From Ruminococcus sp. UBA1780 (GTDB lineage Bacteria; Bacillota; Clostridia; Oscillospirales; Ruminococcaceae), in contig DCGK01000112.1 in NCBI GenBank assembly GCA_002315235.1, positions 1,068-33,734 of the forward strand: a stretch of 32,667 nucleotides of DNA. Reading direction: 5' to 3'. A model generated the notes under the pieces. That model made no database searches, was not told where the DNA came from, and worked only from the letters and a program-made list of their open reading frames with translations. The number at the start of each line of letters is the position of its first letter. Position 1 is the first letter of the stretch. Shown piece by piece: positions 7,723 through 15,864 of the stretch. Both the position numbers and the translations under genes were made by a program.

Positions 7723-8379
7723 TCAGAACAGCGACTGCTCGTCAATCATTTCCACATCGCCGAGCAGTGCCATGTTCGCCTTTCGAATGAAAGCGCCGAG
7801 CTCTGATTCACAGCGTTTATTAATCTTTCCGATTTTATATTTGTATTTGGTGTGATTTCCAAACATAAGTCCTTTTTCTCCTGTATGGAGATGAATTTCA
7901 GTTGGCTTTGAAAATATAGGATCGGAAATTTTTATAATTATTTTGTCATCGTATTCACCGATAATGTCCGGGCATTCAAGGGCTGCTACGTTCATGGAAA
8001 TAGACTTAATGCTGCAGTTTTCCCATCGGTAAATAAGCTTGTTCATAAGGAAATTTTTTCTGAAAGCAGGTACAAATACCTGAGCATTAAACGGAACATG
8101 TGCAGCCAGAACTTTTTCAGCTCCGTGAATAAACGCACATTTAAGGTCAATTACTCTCAGAAGCTTTGAGGAAGAGAGATATACACTTCCTGTAAAAACG
8201 TGTGTAGTTACCCCGTTTTCACTGCATACTACCTTAACTTCTGAATTTATCTGAAGTATCGGGACAAACTGAGCAGTAAAGTCCAGATACTGATCCTGAG
8301 CAGAATATGAAGCGAAGCCGTATTCAAGAACCTCGTTGTTCATTAATTTTAGAATCGCTTTGCATTTTGCAGGAAACAT
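7723..8379 (-). CDS. Uncharacterised protein, possibly PilZ-like, opposed inside the flagellar cluster
   Basis: 218 residues, no signal peptide or TM segment, predicted mostly beta. Residues about 95-165 (VFVPAFRKNFLMNKLIYRW, then IKSISMNVAALECP) resemble the strand order of a PilZ domain, and YcgR-type PilZ proteins commonly sit beside flagellar genes as motor brakes. However, the c-di-GMP motif is not intact: the RxxxR pair is not evident and the D/N-x-S-x-x-G motif reads SISMNVA. So either a degenerate, non-binding PilZ protein or another fold. It converges on csrA with five bases between stops. Start ATG 8379 follows GGGGGTG. Confidence 0.5.
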   Translation of the reverse strand: MFPAKCKAILKLMNNEVLEYGFASYSAQDQYLDFTAQFVPILQINSEVKVVCSENGVTTHVFTGSVYLSSSKLLRVIDLKCAFIHGAEKVLAAHVPFNAQVFVPAFRKNFLMNKLIYRWENCSIKSISMNVAALECPDIIGEYDDKIIIKISDPIFSKPTEIHLHTGEKGLMFGNHTKYKYKIGKINKRCESELGAFIRKANMALLGDVEMIDEQSLF

Positions 8380-8397
8380 TATTACACCCCCAAGTCA

Positions 8398-8439
8398 TAT
8401 ACACATGTATATTATAGCACAAAAATACATTGATTGGAA
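8398..8439 (-). promoter_or_regulatory. Promoter of the 8379 gene, with overlapping inverted repeat
   Basis: On the minus strand TTCCAA (8434-8439), 17 bases, TATAAT (8411-8416). Next to the -10 is TATACA-CA-TGTATA (8398-8411), an inverted repeat placed where an operator would be. The region also separates this gene from the divergent gene at 8494. Confidence 0.55.
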
Positions 8440-8493
8440 TATATTTTTCAAATATTTCAGATGTTTTTTACAGAAAACAAGGGAGAAAAGCAT

Positions 8494-8982
8494 ATGGATT
8501 ATAAAGAAACAGCAGAATATATCTGCAGCTGCTTTGATGAAATGTCAGAGGTTCTGCTTGAAACCGAAAATGAAATCAACAATCTGTTTGTATGTTCACC
8601 GGATGATGTTGATGTATCGGTTGAAAGAATAGAAAAATACAGGGAGATTACCGACGAAATTCAGAATGAAATAAATTCTGCATGCAGTGAGGACGAGTCA
8701 GGTGAACTGAAAAAGGCGGTTATGCCTCTTACAGACAGAAAGGATGTTGCCGAAGAATATGTTTTCGTATTTGAAAAAAGACAGGAAATAAATGCGATTA
8801 TATACAGGATTCAGAATGCGATTCCTATGGTTTCCGAAAGGCTGAAAAAAACAATGGAAAAAACCCTTGAGGAGATAAAGGAAAACAACACCGGACAGAG
8901 TGCGCAGGCAGCAAGGTACTACAGTGCAGTAAATGCGACGCAGCAGCCTTCCAGATTATCACAAAAGAGCAGAAGTATATGA
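8494..8982 (+). CDS. Hypothetical helical protein upstream of fliD
   Basis: 162 residues, acidic and charged, predicted almost wholly helical up to about residue 135, then a Q/S-rich tail (AQAARYYSAVNATQQP). I do not recognise a family. Size, composition and position before fliD-fliS fit a flagellar export chaperone (FlgN- or FliT-like), but this is inference from context. I chose ATG 8494 with GGGAG (8481-8485) eight bases upstream; an in-frame ATG at 8434 lacks a ribosome site. Divergent from the gene at 8379. Confidence 0.6.
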   Translation: MDYKETAEYICSCFDEMSEVLLETENEINNLFVCSPDDVDVSVERIEKYREITDEIQNEINSACSEDESGELKKAVMPLTDRKDVAEEYVFVFEKRQEINAIIYRIQNAIPMVSERLKKTMEKTLEEIKENNTGQSAQAARYYSAVNATQQPSRLSQKSRSI

Positions 8983-9001
8983 AAAAATACAGAAAACTCT
9001 T

Positions 9002-9033
9002 TAAAAAAAAGGAAAAATGCCGAATAATATAAT
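9002..9033 (+). promoter_or_regulatory. Promoter candidate for fliD-fliS (sigma-28-like, with a SigA -10 overlapping)
   Basis: TAAA (9002-9005), 13 bases, GCCGAATA (9019-9026), close to the flagellar sigma-28 pattern but one or two bases short in spacing. A perfect TATAAT follows at 9028-9033, but without a good -35. It lies 55 bases before the fliD start. Confidence 0.35.
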
Positions 9034-9087
9034 AGCAGACTAATTCGTATAGGCTAATTTTTTTATGATATAAACAGGGGTGATATT

Positions 9088-11514
9088 ATGAAAGTAGATT
9101 CAGGCGAAAATACATACACTTCCGCAGCTTACAGTAATAAGGGTATATCAGGTATGAACTCAGGTCTCGATACAGAGAACCTGGTAAAGGCTATGCTTAA
9201 TGACGTTCAGACCAAGATTGACAAGCAGGAACAGAAACAGAAAGTTCTTGAGATGCAGCAGGAAGAATACAGAAGTGTAATCGACCAGATTAATGAGTTC
9301 AAGGATAAGTATTTTTCAGTTACAGGTGAAAAGTCACTTGTGCTTTCATCAACTTTCAAAAGTTCAAACACAGAGAGTTCTTCAGCAGCTGTCAAGGCTG
9401 TTTCGACTTCAGAAGCAGTTGAGGGCAGTTTTGATGTGCAGGTCAATCAGCTTGCTACTGAAGCGAAGATTACAAGTTCAGTTTCTGCAAGCGGAAGCAA
9501 GAATGTTACAGTTGGAGGAACTCTGGCATCCGGTACCGGGAAGATGATGAAAATCACTGCCGGTGACAAGGATATTGATATTGATATAAGCGGTGCGACC
9601 TCAGTAAGTGATATTGCTGACAGAATAAACAAGGGTATTGCATCGTACAACAAAATAAACGGTACATCAGTCAGTCTCACAGCTTCGGCAGGCTCTGACG
9701 GAAAGATTAAGTATTCTGCAGCAGATGACTTTACCGATATAAAAATTGACGGAAATGATCTTACTGAGGATGTAAAGGCTGCGTCAGTTACTTCAGGCAA
9801 GGTGGATTCATCAAAGTTTGAAGAGTCCGGAAAAGACTATAAGTTTAAGATAAACGATAAGGAATATACTGTTAATCTAAAAAAAGGTGACGACGTTGCA
9901 GCAAAGCTTAATGATGCAGTAGATGCTGATGGAAAAAAACTCAGTGATAACGGCATAACAGTTACTAAGGATGCTGACGACAAGCTTAAGTTCACAGCAG
10001 ATGCTGAAAAGATTTCAAAGCTTAAGATTGAAGCAGCTGATGATCCGACAGATTCAGACAAGAAACTTACTGATGACCTTAAGGCTCTCGGTTTCAGCGG
10101 TACACAGGAAGCTTCAAGAACTTCATCTGTATCCGCAGACGCACCTGAGATTAAGTCAATGGGAAAACTGAGTATATCATATAACGGTGTGTCGAAGGAC
10201 ATTTCTCTCACTGACACAGATACAAAGGAAAGCTTCAGTGAGAAGCTCTTCCAGGCATTTGGTTCCGGTATTCAGATGGACAGGGACGGTAAACTTACAG
10301 CCGGTACAGGTAAGAATATTACAGTAAAGGGTTCAAAGGAAGCACTTGAATTTATCGGTATGGACGAAAAGGGAGCTTCAAACCAGATCAGTACTTCACA
10401 GTCACTTTCTGAAATATATGGCTATAATGATACTGATGATATTAAGTTTGATATTAACGGAACAAGCTTCTCATTCAAGGGTTCCACAAAGCTTTCAGAT
10501 ATGATGTCTGAGATCAATGACAGCCGTGCCGGTATCACAATGAGTTACAATTCACTTAATGACAAGTTCAGTATAACAGGTCAGGAAATGGGTTCAGGCT
10601 CTGTTATTAAGGTAGGCAGCGATGACAATGGTCTTCTTGGCAGGATGTTCGGTGCGGCAGCAATGACTCAGATGACCTCAGCAGACGGTGTTAAAGGTAC
10701 TGATGCCGAGGTAATCATTGACGGGGAAACAATAAACTATTCCGGCAACGATATAAAATACAACGGCATTAACCTCACACTTAAAAAGGTAACATCTGAA
10801 CCGGTTAATATCGAAACATCACGTGACACAGACAAGGCACTTGATACTATAGTGTCATTTGTTGAAGACTACAACAAGCTTATCAAGGATCTTAATGACA
10901 AGACTCATGAGAAGGCTGAATACAAGAAATACGCACCGCTTACTGATGCACAGAAGGATGAAATGTCTGAAAGTGAAATCAAGAAGTGGGAGGAAAAGAC
11001 AAACAAGGGTCTCCTCAGCGGTGACAATGATATTGAAAAATTCCTTACTGAGATGAGATCAGTTCTTTACACCAAGGTAGGAGACAAGAAGCTGCTTTCT
11101 GACATAGGAATTGAATCAAGCAAGGACTGGAAGGATTACGGCAAGCTTACAATTGACAAGGATAAGCTCAAGGATGCTCTTCAGAACGATATGAAGGGTG
11201 TATCTGATATCTTTACAGGCTCGACAGGTATCTGTTCAAGACTTAATGATGCATGTAAGAAGGCTGCAAATACTTCATCAGGTTCACCTGGTTCACTTGT
11301 TTCACTTGCCGGTATCAAGGGCAAGGCAACAGAGAAAAACAACACAATAAACAAGAGAATTGATTCAATCAAGGATGTTATTACAAAACTCAAGGCGCAG
11401 TATGATTCCAGAAAGGAAAGACTCTGGAAACAGTTTAACTCAATGGAATCTGCTTTAGGAAGTATGAACTCTACTGCCAACTATTTTGCACAGATGATGG
11501 GCGGCGGATTCTGA
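9088..11514 (+). CDS. fliD: Flagellar filament cap protein FliD (HAP2), enlarged
   Basis: 808 residues, against about 450-500 in Bacillus or Salmonella. FliD forms the pentameric cap that folds flagellin at the tip. The N-terminal signature GMNSGLDTENLVKAMLNDV is at about residues 18-36, followed by a coiled-coil helix; the C-terminal D1/D0 region includes VSFVEDYNKLIKDLNDKT (about 588-605) and a final helical end (QFNSMESALGSMNSTANYF). Between them are about four tandem alpha/beta modules with repeated layout: near 151-235, 251-345, 359-440 and 452-550, each beginning with a strand like YKFKINDKEY or IKFDINGTSF. These would enlarge the exposed D2/D3 part, which is antigenic or adhesive in other species. 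Start ATG 9088 with GGGGTGA ahead. Confidence 0.95.
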   Translation: MKVDSGENTYTSAAYSNKGISGMNSGLDTENLVKAMLNDVQTKIDKQEQKQKVLEMQQEEYRSVIDQINEFKDKYFSVTGEKSLVLSSTFKSSNTESSSAAVKAVSTSEAVEGSFDVQVNQLATEAKITSSVSASGSKNVTVGGTLASGTGKMMKITAGDKDIDIDISGATSVSDIADRINKGIASYNKINGTSVSLTASAGSDGKIKYSAADDFTDIKIDGNDLTEDVKAASVTSGKVDSSKFEESGKDYKFKINDKEYTVNLKKGDDVAAKLNDAVDADGKKLSDNGITVTKDADDKLKFTADAEKISKLKIEAADDPTDSDKKLTDDLKALGFSGTQEASRTSSVSADAPEIKSMGKLSISYNGVSKDISLTDTDTKESFSEKLFQAFGSGIQMDRDGKLTAGTGKNITVKGSKEALEFIGMDEKGASNQISTSQSLSEIYGYNDTDDIKFDINGTSFSFKGSTKLSDMMSEINDSRAGITMSYNSLNDKFSITGQEMGSGSVIKVGSDDNGLLGRMFGAAAMTQMTSADGVKGTDAEVIIDGETINYSGNDIKYNGINLTLKKVTSEPVNIETSRDTDKALDTIVSFVEDYNKLIKDLNDKTHEKAEYKKYAPLTDAQKDEMSESEIKKWEEKTNKGLLSGDNDIEKFLTEMRSVLYTKVGDKKLLSDIGIESSKDWKDYGKLTIDKDKLKDALQNDMKGVSDIFTGSTGICSRLNDACKKAANTSSGSPGSLVSLAGIKGKATEKNNTINKRIDSIKDVITKLKAQYDSRKERLWKQFNSMESALGSMNSTANYFAQMMGGGF

Positions 11515-11569
11515 TCCGTGTCCCGGAACACTAAACACTATTTAACATAACTGAAAGGAGAAGTCATAT

Positions 11570-11950
11570 ATGGCTGCTTCAAATCCATACAACCAGTACA
11601 AAGAACAATCTATAATGACAATGACACCCGGCGAACTTATTATAGTACTCTATGAGGAATGCATCAAGATGCTTAACTATGCTGTTTACTATATCGAGGA
11701 AAAGAAAGATATGGAAGAGGCTGAAAAAGCAATCAAGAAGGTTCAGCGCATAATTCATTACCTCGACGGGATACTTGACTACAAATATGAGATTTCAACC
11801 AATCTTCATATGCTGTATGACTATTTCATAAGGACGCTTGTTCAGGCAAATATCCGTAAGCGTGCTGAGGTACTTAAGCCGCTTATTCCGATGATTACAG
11901 AGCTCAAGGATTCGTTCCAGCAGGCTGAAAAGAAAGTACACATGAAATAA
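11570..11950 (+). CDS. fliS: Flagellin export chaperone FliS
   Basis: 126 residues. FliS binds the flagellin C-terminus in the cytoplasm and prevents early polymerisation. Family pattern: NPYNQYKEQSIMTMTPGELI at about residues 4-23 and LYEECIKMLNYA, followed by a four-helix bundle. Start ATG 11570 follows GAAAGGAGA. It lies 55 bases after fliD, the usual pairing, and ends before a strong terminator. Confidence 0.96.
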   Translation: MAASNPYNQYKEQSIMTMTPGELIIVLYEECIKMLNYAVYYIEEKKDMEEAEKAIKKVQRIIHYLDGILDYKYEISTNLHMLYDYFIRTLVQANIRKRAEVLKPLIPMITELKDSFQQAEKKVHMK

Positions 11951-11987
11951 TAACAGTAAACGCAATAAATTTCGTTCACTGTAACTG

Positions 11988-12020
11988 CTGCCCTGACCGT
12001 AAAATCAGGGCAGTTTTTTT
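11988..12020 (+). terminator. Intrinsic terminator after fliS
   Basis: Perfect 9-bp stem CTGCCCTGA / TCAGGGCAG with an 8-base loop and seven T. Confidence 0.95.
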
Positions 12021-12025
12021 ACAGC

Positions 12026-12054
12026 TTGAAAAAATACGTGTTTTATGGTAGAAT
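12026..12054 (+). promoter_or_regulatory. SigA promoter for the 12091-15816 gene run
   Basis: TTGAAA (12026-12031), exactly 17 bases, TAGAAT (12049-12054). It starts directly after the fliS terminator, 36 bases before the next start codon. Confidence 0.75.
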
Positions 12055-12090
12055 AATGGGTATACTACATTTCGGGAAGGAAAAACGAAT

Positions 12091-12876
12091 TTGACTAATA
12101 CACGTAACTCACTGCTCGGAAGGACTGCTGATATAACCATTGACAGGCAGCAGGGCTCAAGAAATGTCGGACATAAACATGTTCGTTACTGCGTAAAGGC
12201 AGGATATTTTACCGCGCAGCAGGAGCTTCCGAGAGAAAAGCGCCAGATGATATATATTATGGGGGCTGAAGACATTACTGAAAGTTTCAGCGGAATGATA
12301 CTCGGAACAATAAAAAGACCGGAGACAGGCCAGCTTCTTCTTGTTGCTGCTCCGGAGGGAAAGCTTTTCTGCGAGCCTCAGATTCGTGAATGTCTTGGAT
12401 TTTACGAGAGGCAGCATCATTCGGACTTTCAGTTCTATATGTCTATAGCATGCGGAATGATTCTTATTAAGGATTATGGTGACGTAATAAGATTTCTTCT
12501 TGCACAGGACAGGAAAACCGGCAAAATCAGCTTTATAAAAGACGGCATTCGTTACGGTGAGACAGAAAAGAATGCAGCCGTCCGCACTGTAAGTGAAAAT
12601 ACCGGCATCAGCCCTGATGTGAGAAATGATTTCAGAACTGAATATGTAGTCGGAACACCTGACAACAGAAAGCAGAAAACAATAATATATCTGGGGCAGT
12701 ATAAGGAGAAAAAGCTTCGTATACCTGAAGACTGCGGTTTCAGAACTGTGAATCTCGAATTTGAAAAGGCAGTAAAAAGCCTTGATGATCCGCAGGAACG
12801 AATACTGCTGATGGAGGCCAAGGACTATTATGAAAGCAAAAGAAAAAGCAGAAATAATCTGCAGGAGACTCAGTGA
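12091..12876 (+). CDS. Pyrophosphatase-like domain fused to a degenerate Nudix domain
   Basis: 261 residues, TTG start with GGGAAGG ten bases upstream. Residues about 5-115 resemble the small inorganic-pyrophosphatase-like family of Clostridia (NSLLGRTADITIDRQQGSR, a central YIMGAED, VAAPEGKLF), with much of the acidic metal site not evident. Residues about 125-245 look like a Nudix fold. The Nudix box consensus GX5EX7REUXEEXGU is only partly kept: E157, R165, E169, G172 are present, but the glutamates expected at 166 and 170 are T and N. This argues against normal metal-dependent hydrolysis, so it may be a sensor or altered enzyme. The gene overlaps nth by 47 bases and is first in a run with it. 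Confidence 0.65.
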   Translation: MTNTRNSLLGRTADITIDRQQGSRNVGHKHVRYCVKAGYFTAQQELPREKRQMIYIMGAEDITESFSGMILGTIKRPETGQLLLVAAPEGKLFCEPQIRECLGFYERQHHSDFQFYMSIACGMILIKDYGDVIRFLLAQDRKTGKISFIKDGIRYGETEKNAAVRTVSENTGISPDVRNDFRTEYVVGTPDNRKQKTIIYLGQYKEKKLRIPEDCGFRTVNLEFEKAVKSLDDPQERILLMEAKDYYESKRKSRNNLQETQ

Positions 12877-13483
12877 AAAATATCCTGAAGCTCTGTGTTC
12901 ACTTGAGTATGATAAACCGTATGAACTGCTTATAGCTACAAGACTTTCAGCGCAGTGTACTGATGCACGCGTGAATATAGTAACCAGAGAGCTGTTCGGA
13001 AAATACCCTGATTTACAGAGCTTTGCTGATGCTGATATCACTGAGCTTGAAAATGCAGTGAAACCGTGCGGTTTCTACAAGCTTAAGGCGAAGAGCATTA
13101 AGGAAATGTCTGCGCTGATATTATCAGAATTTAACGGTGAAGTTCCTGACAATATGGAAGATCTGCTTTCACTTCCCGGTGTTGGAAGAAAGACAGCAAA
13201 TCTTATTCTCGGTGATATTTACGGAAAGCCGGCAGTTGTTACTGATACTCACTGTATAAGGATAACCGGCAGACTTGGGCTTACAAAAAATACAGAACCG
13301 TATAAAGTTGAAAAGGATCTCCGGAAGATTGTTCCGGATGAAGAAGGTTCGGATCTGTGTCACAGACTCGTTCTGTTTGGCAGGGAAATATGCAAAGCCA
13401 GAAAGCCGCTGTGCGGGGAATGCAGCCTTTCTGATATTTGTCCGTATCCGGAAAAGAACAAATCTGGGGGTAAAACAAAATGA
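12830..13483 (+). CDS. nth: Endonuclease III (DNA glycosylase/AP lyase)
   Basis: 217 residues, full length. It removes oxidised pyrimidines and cuts the abasic site. The helix-hairpin-helix LPGVGRKTAN carries catalytic K121, and VTDTHCIR carries D139. A [4Fe-4S] cluster motif C-x6-C-x2-C-x5-C lies at the C-terminus (CKARKPLCGECSLSDIC). The start is inside the previous gene; ATG 12830 aligns with the normal Nth N-terminus and has AAGGA five bases ahead. Its TGA overlaps the next start by four bases (ATGA). Confidence 0.97.
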   Translation: MKAKEKAEIICRRLSEKYPEALCSLEYDKPYELLIATRLSAQCTDARVNIVTRELFGKYPDLQSFADADITELENAVKPCGFYKLKAKSIKEMSALILSEFNGEVPDNMEDLLSLPGVGRKTANLILGDIYGKPAVVTDTHCIRITGRLGLTKNTEPYKVEKDLRKIVPDEEGSDLCHRLVLFGREICKARKPLCGECSLSDICPYPEKNKSGGKTK

Positions 13484-14943
13484 AAAAAAGATTTATGAGT
13501 CTGGTTGTTGCAGCTGCAGTTGCAGGTTCAGAGCTTTTTAATCCTGTTATGTACTCTGAACCCGGACAGTCAGTTGTCTGTACAGCAGCATCATACGAAA
13601 TCAGCGAAAACGGACTTAAGCTTATCAAGGGATATGAAGGCTTTTCACAGTATGCGTTCTGGGATTATCATCAGTGGACTATCGGATACGGCACCGGAGT
13701 TGACAAGGACGCTTATCCTGACGGTATAACTGAAGCGGAGGCTGACAGACTGCTGCGTGAGGTTGTTATTGTATATGAAAAATTTGTACGGAATTTCCTT
13801 ACAAAATACAACCTCAGCATTACTCAGAACCAGTATGATGCGCTTGTAAGTCTTACATACAATATGGGCAATATCTGGAGCAATACATCTGAGGTTACAA
13901 TAAGGGATTACCTTATTAACGGAATTGAAAACTACACTCCTCAGCAGATTACGGATGCTTTTAAATTATGGTGCAAGGCCGGCGGTGTTGTTCTTCCGGG
14001 ACTTGTAAAAAGAAGAGAAGCCGAGGCAGCGCTGTTTCTGTCCGGAGCTGATTTCTCCACGGTTACAGAAAAGGGTGAGAAATGGAGAATTTCATCCTCA
14101 ACAGGAGTCAGACTAAGAAGCGGAGCAGATACAAATTCACCTGTTATTGCCGTTGTTCCGTTCGGCACTACTGTTGTTGTTGAAGAAAAGATTGAATCCG
14201 GCGGATTTACGTGGGGAAGAACCTCGTATTCCGGAAAAGAAGGCTGGTGTGTACTTGAATACGCTGACCATATCAGCGGTGAAGTGGAAACAACTGTGAT
14301 TCCTGATGATGAAAAATATGATCAGTGGAGTGTTGATTCGGAAACAGGTATTAATCTCAGATACAACTTCGGAATGGAGAACCGGGTTCTTGCAGTTATT
14401 CCGCATGAAACAGTGATAACAGTCTATGAGACGAAAGAGGCCGGAGACTACACCTGGGGCAGAACGGAATATAACGGAAACGTCGGCTGGTGTGTTCTGA
14501 ATTATGCAAAAAAACTCGGAGAATCGCCTCAGCCTGACAGAATCTATATGAAATCATATCCGTCAAAAACTGAATATACAGCTGGTGAACTGTTTGACAG
14601 CAGAGGAATGGTTGTCTCTGCTGTATACACGGACGGACATGAAGAAAATATAGAAGAATACGGATGCACGGGAAATACAAATATTCCTGGTATCAGCACA
14701 ATTCATGTTGAATACATGGGGATGAGATGTTCATTTGATATTACTGTATGGGCTCTTCCGGGTGATATAAACCAGAACGGTACCCTGGATCCGGAGGATG
14801 ATTACAGTCTTAAGACATTTATTCTTGACAGCAGGGAAAATCCGTATGCGGATTATGTATGGGATATTAACGGGGACGGTGTGATAGATATGTTTGACAG
14901 TCTTCACTTTAAAAAGGAAATACTGAACAGAAACAATGAATAA
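13480..14943 (+). CDS. Secreted GH24 lysozyme with two SH3 domains, Ig-like domain and C-terminal dockerin
   Basis: 487 residues. Signal peptide at about 1-37 (KKR, then a hydrophobic run to TAAS). Residues 40-195 are a phage-type lysozyme (GH24): catalytic E53 (YEGF), D62 and T67 (WTIGYG) are all present in family spacing. SH3-type wall-binding domains lie at about 200-265 and 283-347, each with the pattern W..TGxxLR ... TWGRT.Y.G..GWCVL. A bacterial Ig-like (Big_3-type) domain follows at 352-426, then a dockerin at 427-485 with two calcium loops (GDINQNGTLDPED and DINGDGVIDMFDS). It should cut peptidoglycan and may be carried on a scaffoldin. Translationally coupled to nth by a 4-base overlap. 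The dockerin fusion is unusual; all the domains are in one clean frame. Confidence 0.9.
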   Translation: MKKRFMSLVVAAAVAGSELFNPVMYSEPGQSVVCTAASYEISENGLKLIKGYEGFSQYAFWDYHQWTIGYGTGVDKDAYPDGITEAEADRLLREVVIVYEKFVRNFLTKYNLSITQNQYDALVSLTYNMGNIWSNTSEVTIRDYLINGIENYTPQQITDAFKLWCKAGGVVLPGLVKRREAEAALFLSGADFSTVTEKGEKWRISSSTGVRLRSGADTNSPVIAVVPFGTTVVVEEKIESGGFTWGRTSYSGKEGWCVLEYADHISGEVETTVIPDDEKYDQWSVDSETGINLRYNFGMENRVLAVIPHETVITVYETKEAGDYTWGRTEYNGNVGWCVLNYAKKLGESPQPDRIYMKSYPSKTEYTAGELFDSRGMVVSAVYTDGHEENIEEYGCTGNTNIPGISTIHVEYMGMRCSFDITVWALPGDINQNGTLDPEDDYSLKTFILDSRENPYADYVWDINGDGVIDMFDSLHFKKEILNRNNE

Positions 14944-14964
14944 TCAGGAGACAATGATATCCAA

Positions 14965-15816
14965 ATGACTATTGAAAAACAAAATAAGAAAAGAATAAGT
15001 TCCTCTGCAGTAATACTAATAACAGCTGCAGCGACATTTCTGCTGCTGGCAGCTGTTATTGTAATTTTTCTGATAACAGGTAACAGAAAAGCTGAGCCTG
15101 ATCCCGGTATCAGTATTGTTCCTAATATAAGCGTTACATTCAGCAAGCTGGACAAAAGCAGGTTTCATAAGGAAAAAGATATTATAAGCTATAGTGACGG
15201 CGTAAAGCAGTCAAAGGCAGGTATTGACGTATCCTTTGCACAGAAGGAAATTGACTGGAATAAAGTTAAGGCGTCCGGTGTTGATTTTGCAATGATAAGA
15301 GCAGGATACAGAGGCTATGAAACCGGTCGTATTAATCTTGACGAGTTCTTTCATAAAAATATGAAGGGTGCTCTGGATTCCGGTATAGAAACCGGTGTGT
15401 ACTTCTTTTCACAGGCAGTAAATGAGACAGAGGCAATTGAGGAGGCAGAGTTTGTTCTCGGACTTATTGACGGGTACAATGTAACATACCCGGTTGCTTT
15501 TGACTGGGAAACTGTTTCAGCCGGTGAAGCAAGAACTGACGGCATTTCAGCTGATGCACTTAACAGGTGTGCTCATGCTTTCTGCAGAACCGTTGAGAGC
15601 AGGGGATACAGACCGGTGATTTATGCATCACTTAATCTTTTGCGTGAAAAATTTGACAAATACAGCATTGATAATATTTCTGATTATGATCTCTGGCTTG
15701 CTGAGTACAAGAACCATCCGGAATTTCCTTATCAGTTCAGTATGTGGCAGTATACTGATGAGGGAATTATAGACGGAATCAGCTATCCGACTGACCTTAA
15801 TATTTATATTGAATAA
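14965..15816 (+). CDS. Membrane-anchored GH25 lysozyme (muramidase)
   Basis: 283 residues. A cytoplasmic basic start, one TM helix at about 15-38, then a linker and a GH25 domain from about 85 to the end. Family motifs visible: GIDVSFAQKEIDWNKVK, FAMIRAGYRGY, GVYFFSQAVNETEAIEEA and the catalytic strand VAFDWE, ending with MWQYT. The fold hydrolyses beta-1,4 MurNAc-GlcNAc bonds; here it would act outside the membrane while tethered. The gene lies 21 bases after the dockerin-lysozyme, with AGGAG 14 bases before ATG 14965, a weak distance that suggests coupling. Confidence 0.9.
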   Translation: MTIEKQNKKRISSSAVILITAAATFLLLAAVIVIFLITGNRKAEPDPGISIVPNISVTFSKLDKSRFHKEKDIISYSDGVKQSKAGIDVSFAQKEIDWNKVKASGVDFAMIRAGYRGYETGRINLDEFFHKNMKGALDSGIETGVYFFSQAVNETEAIEEAEFVLGLIDGYNVTYPVAFDWETVSAGEARTDGISADALNRCAHAFCRTVESRGYRPVIYASLNLLREKFDKYSIDNISDYDLWLAEYKNHPEFPYQFSMWQYTDEGIIDGISYPTDLNIYIE

Positions 15817-15817
15817 A

Positions 15818-15858
15818 AAATACCTTTCAGAAAATTTTACTTTTCTGAAAGGTATTTT
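15818..15858. terminator. Bidirectional terminator between convergent genes
   Basis: AAATACCTTTCAGAAAA pairs fully with its complement after a 6-base loop (TTTTAC), with T-rich tails on both strands. It serves the GH25 gene and the HAD phosphatase gene. Confidence 0.93.
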
Positions 15859-15864
15859 GTTTCC

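Noticed and set aside
12157..13041. Long minus-strand reading frame (294 codons) antisense to the Nudix fusion and nth
   Set aside because: Both opposite genes have clear family motifs; this frame has no ribosome site, is Ser/Phe-rich and matches no family pattern.
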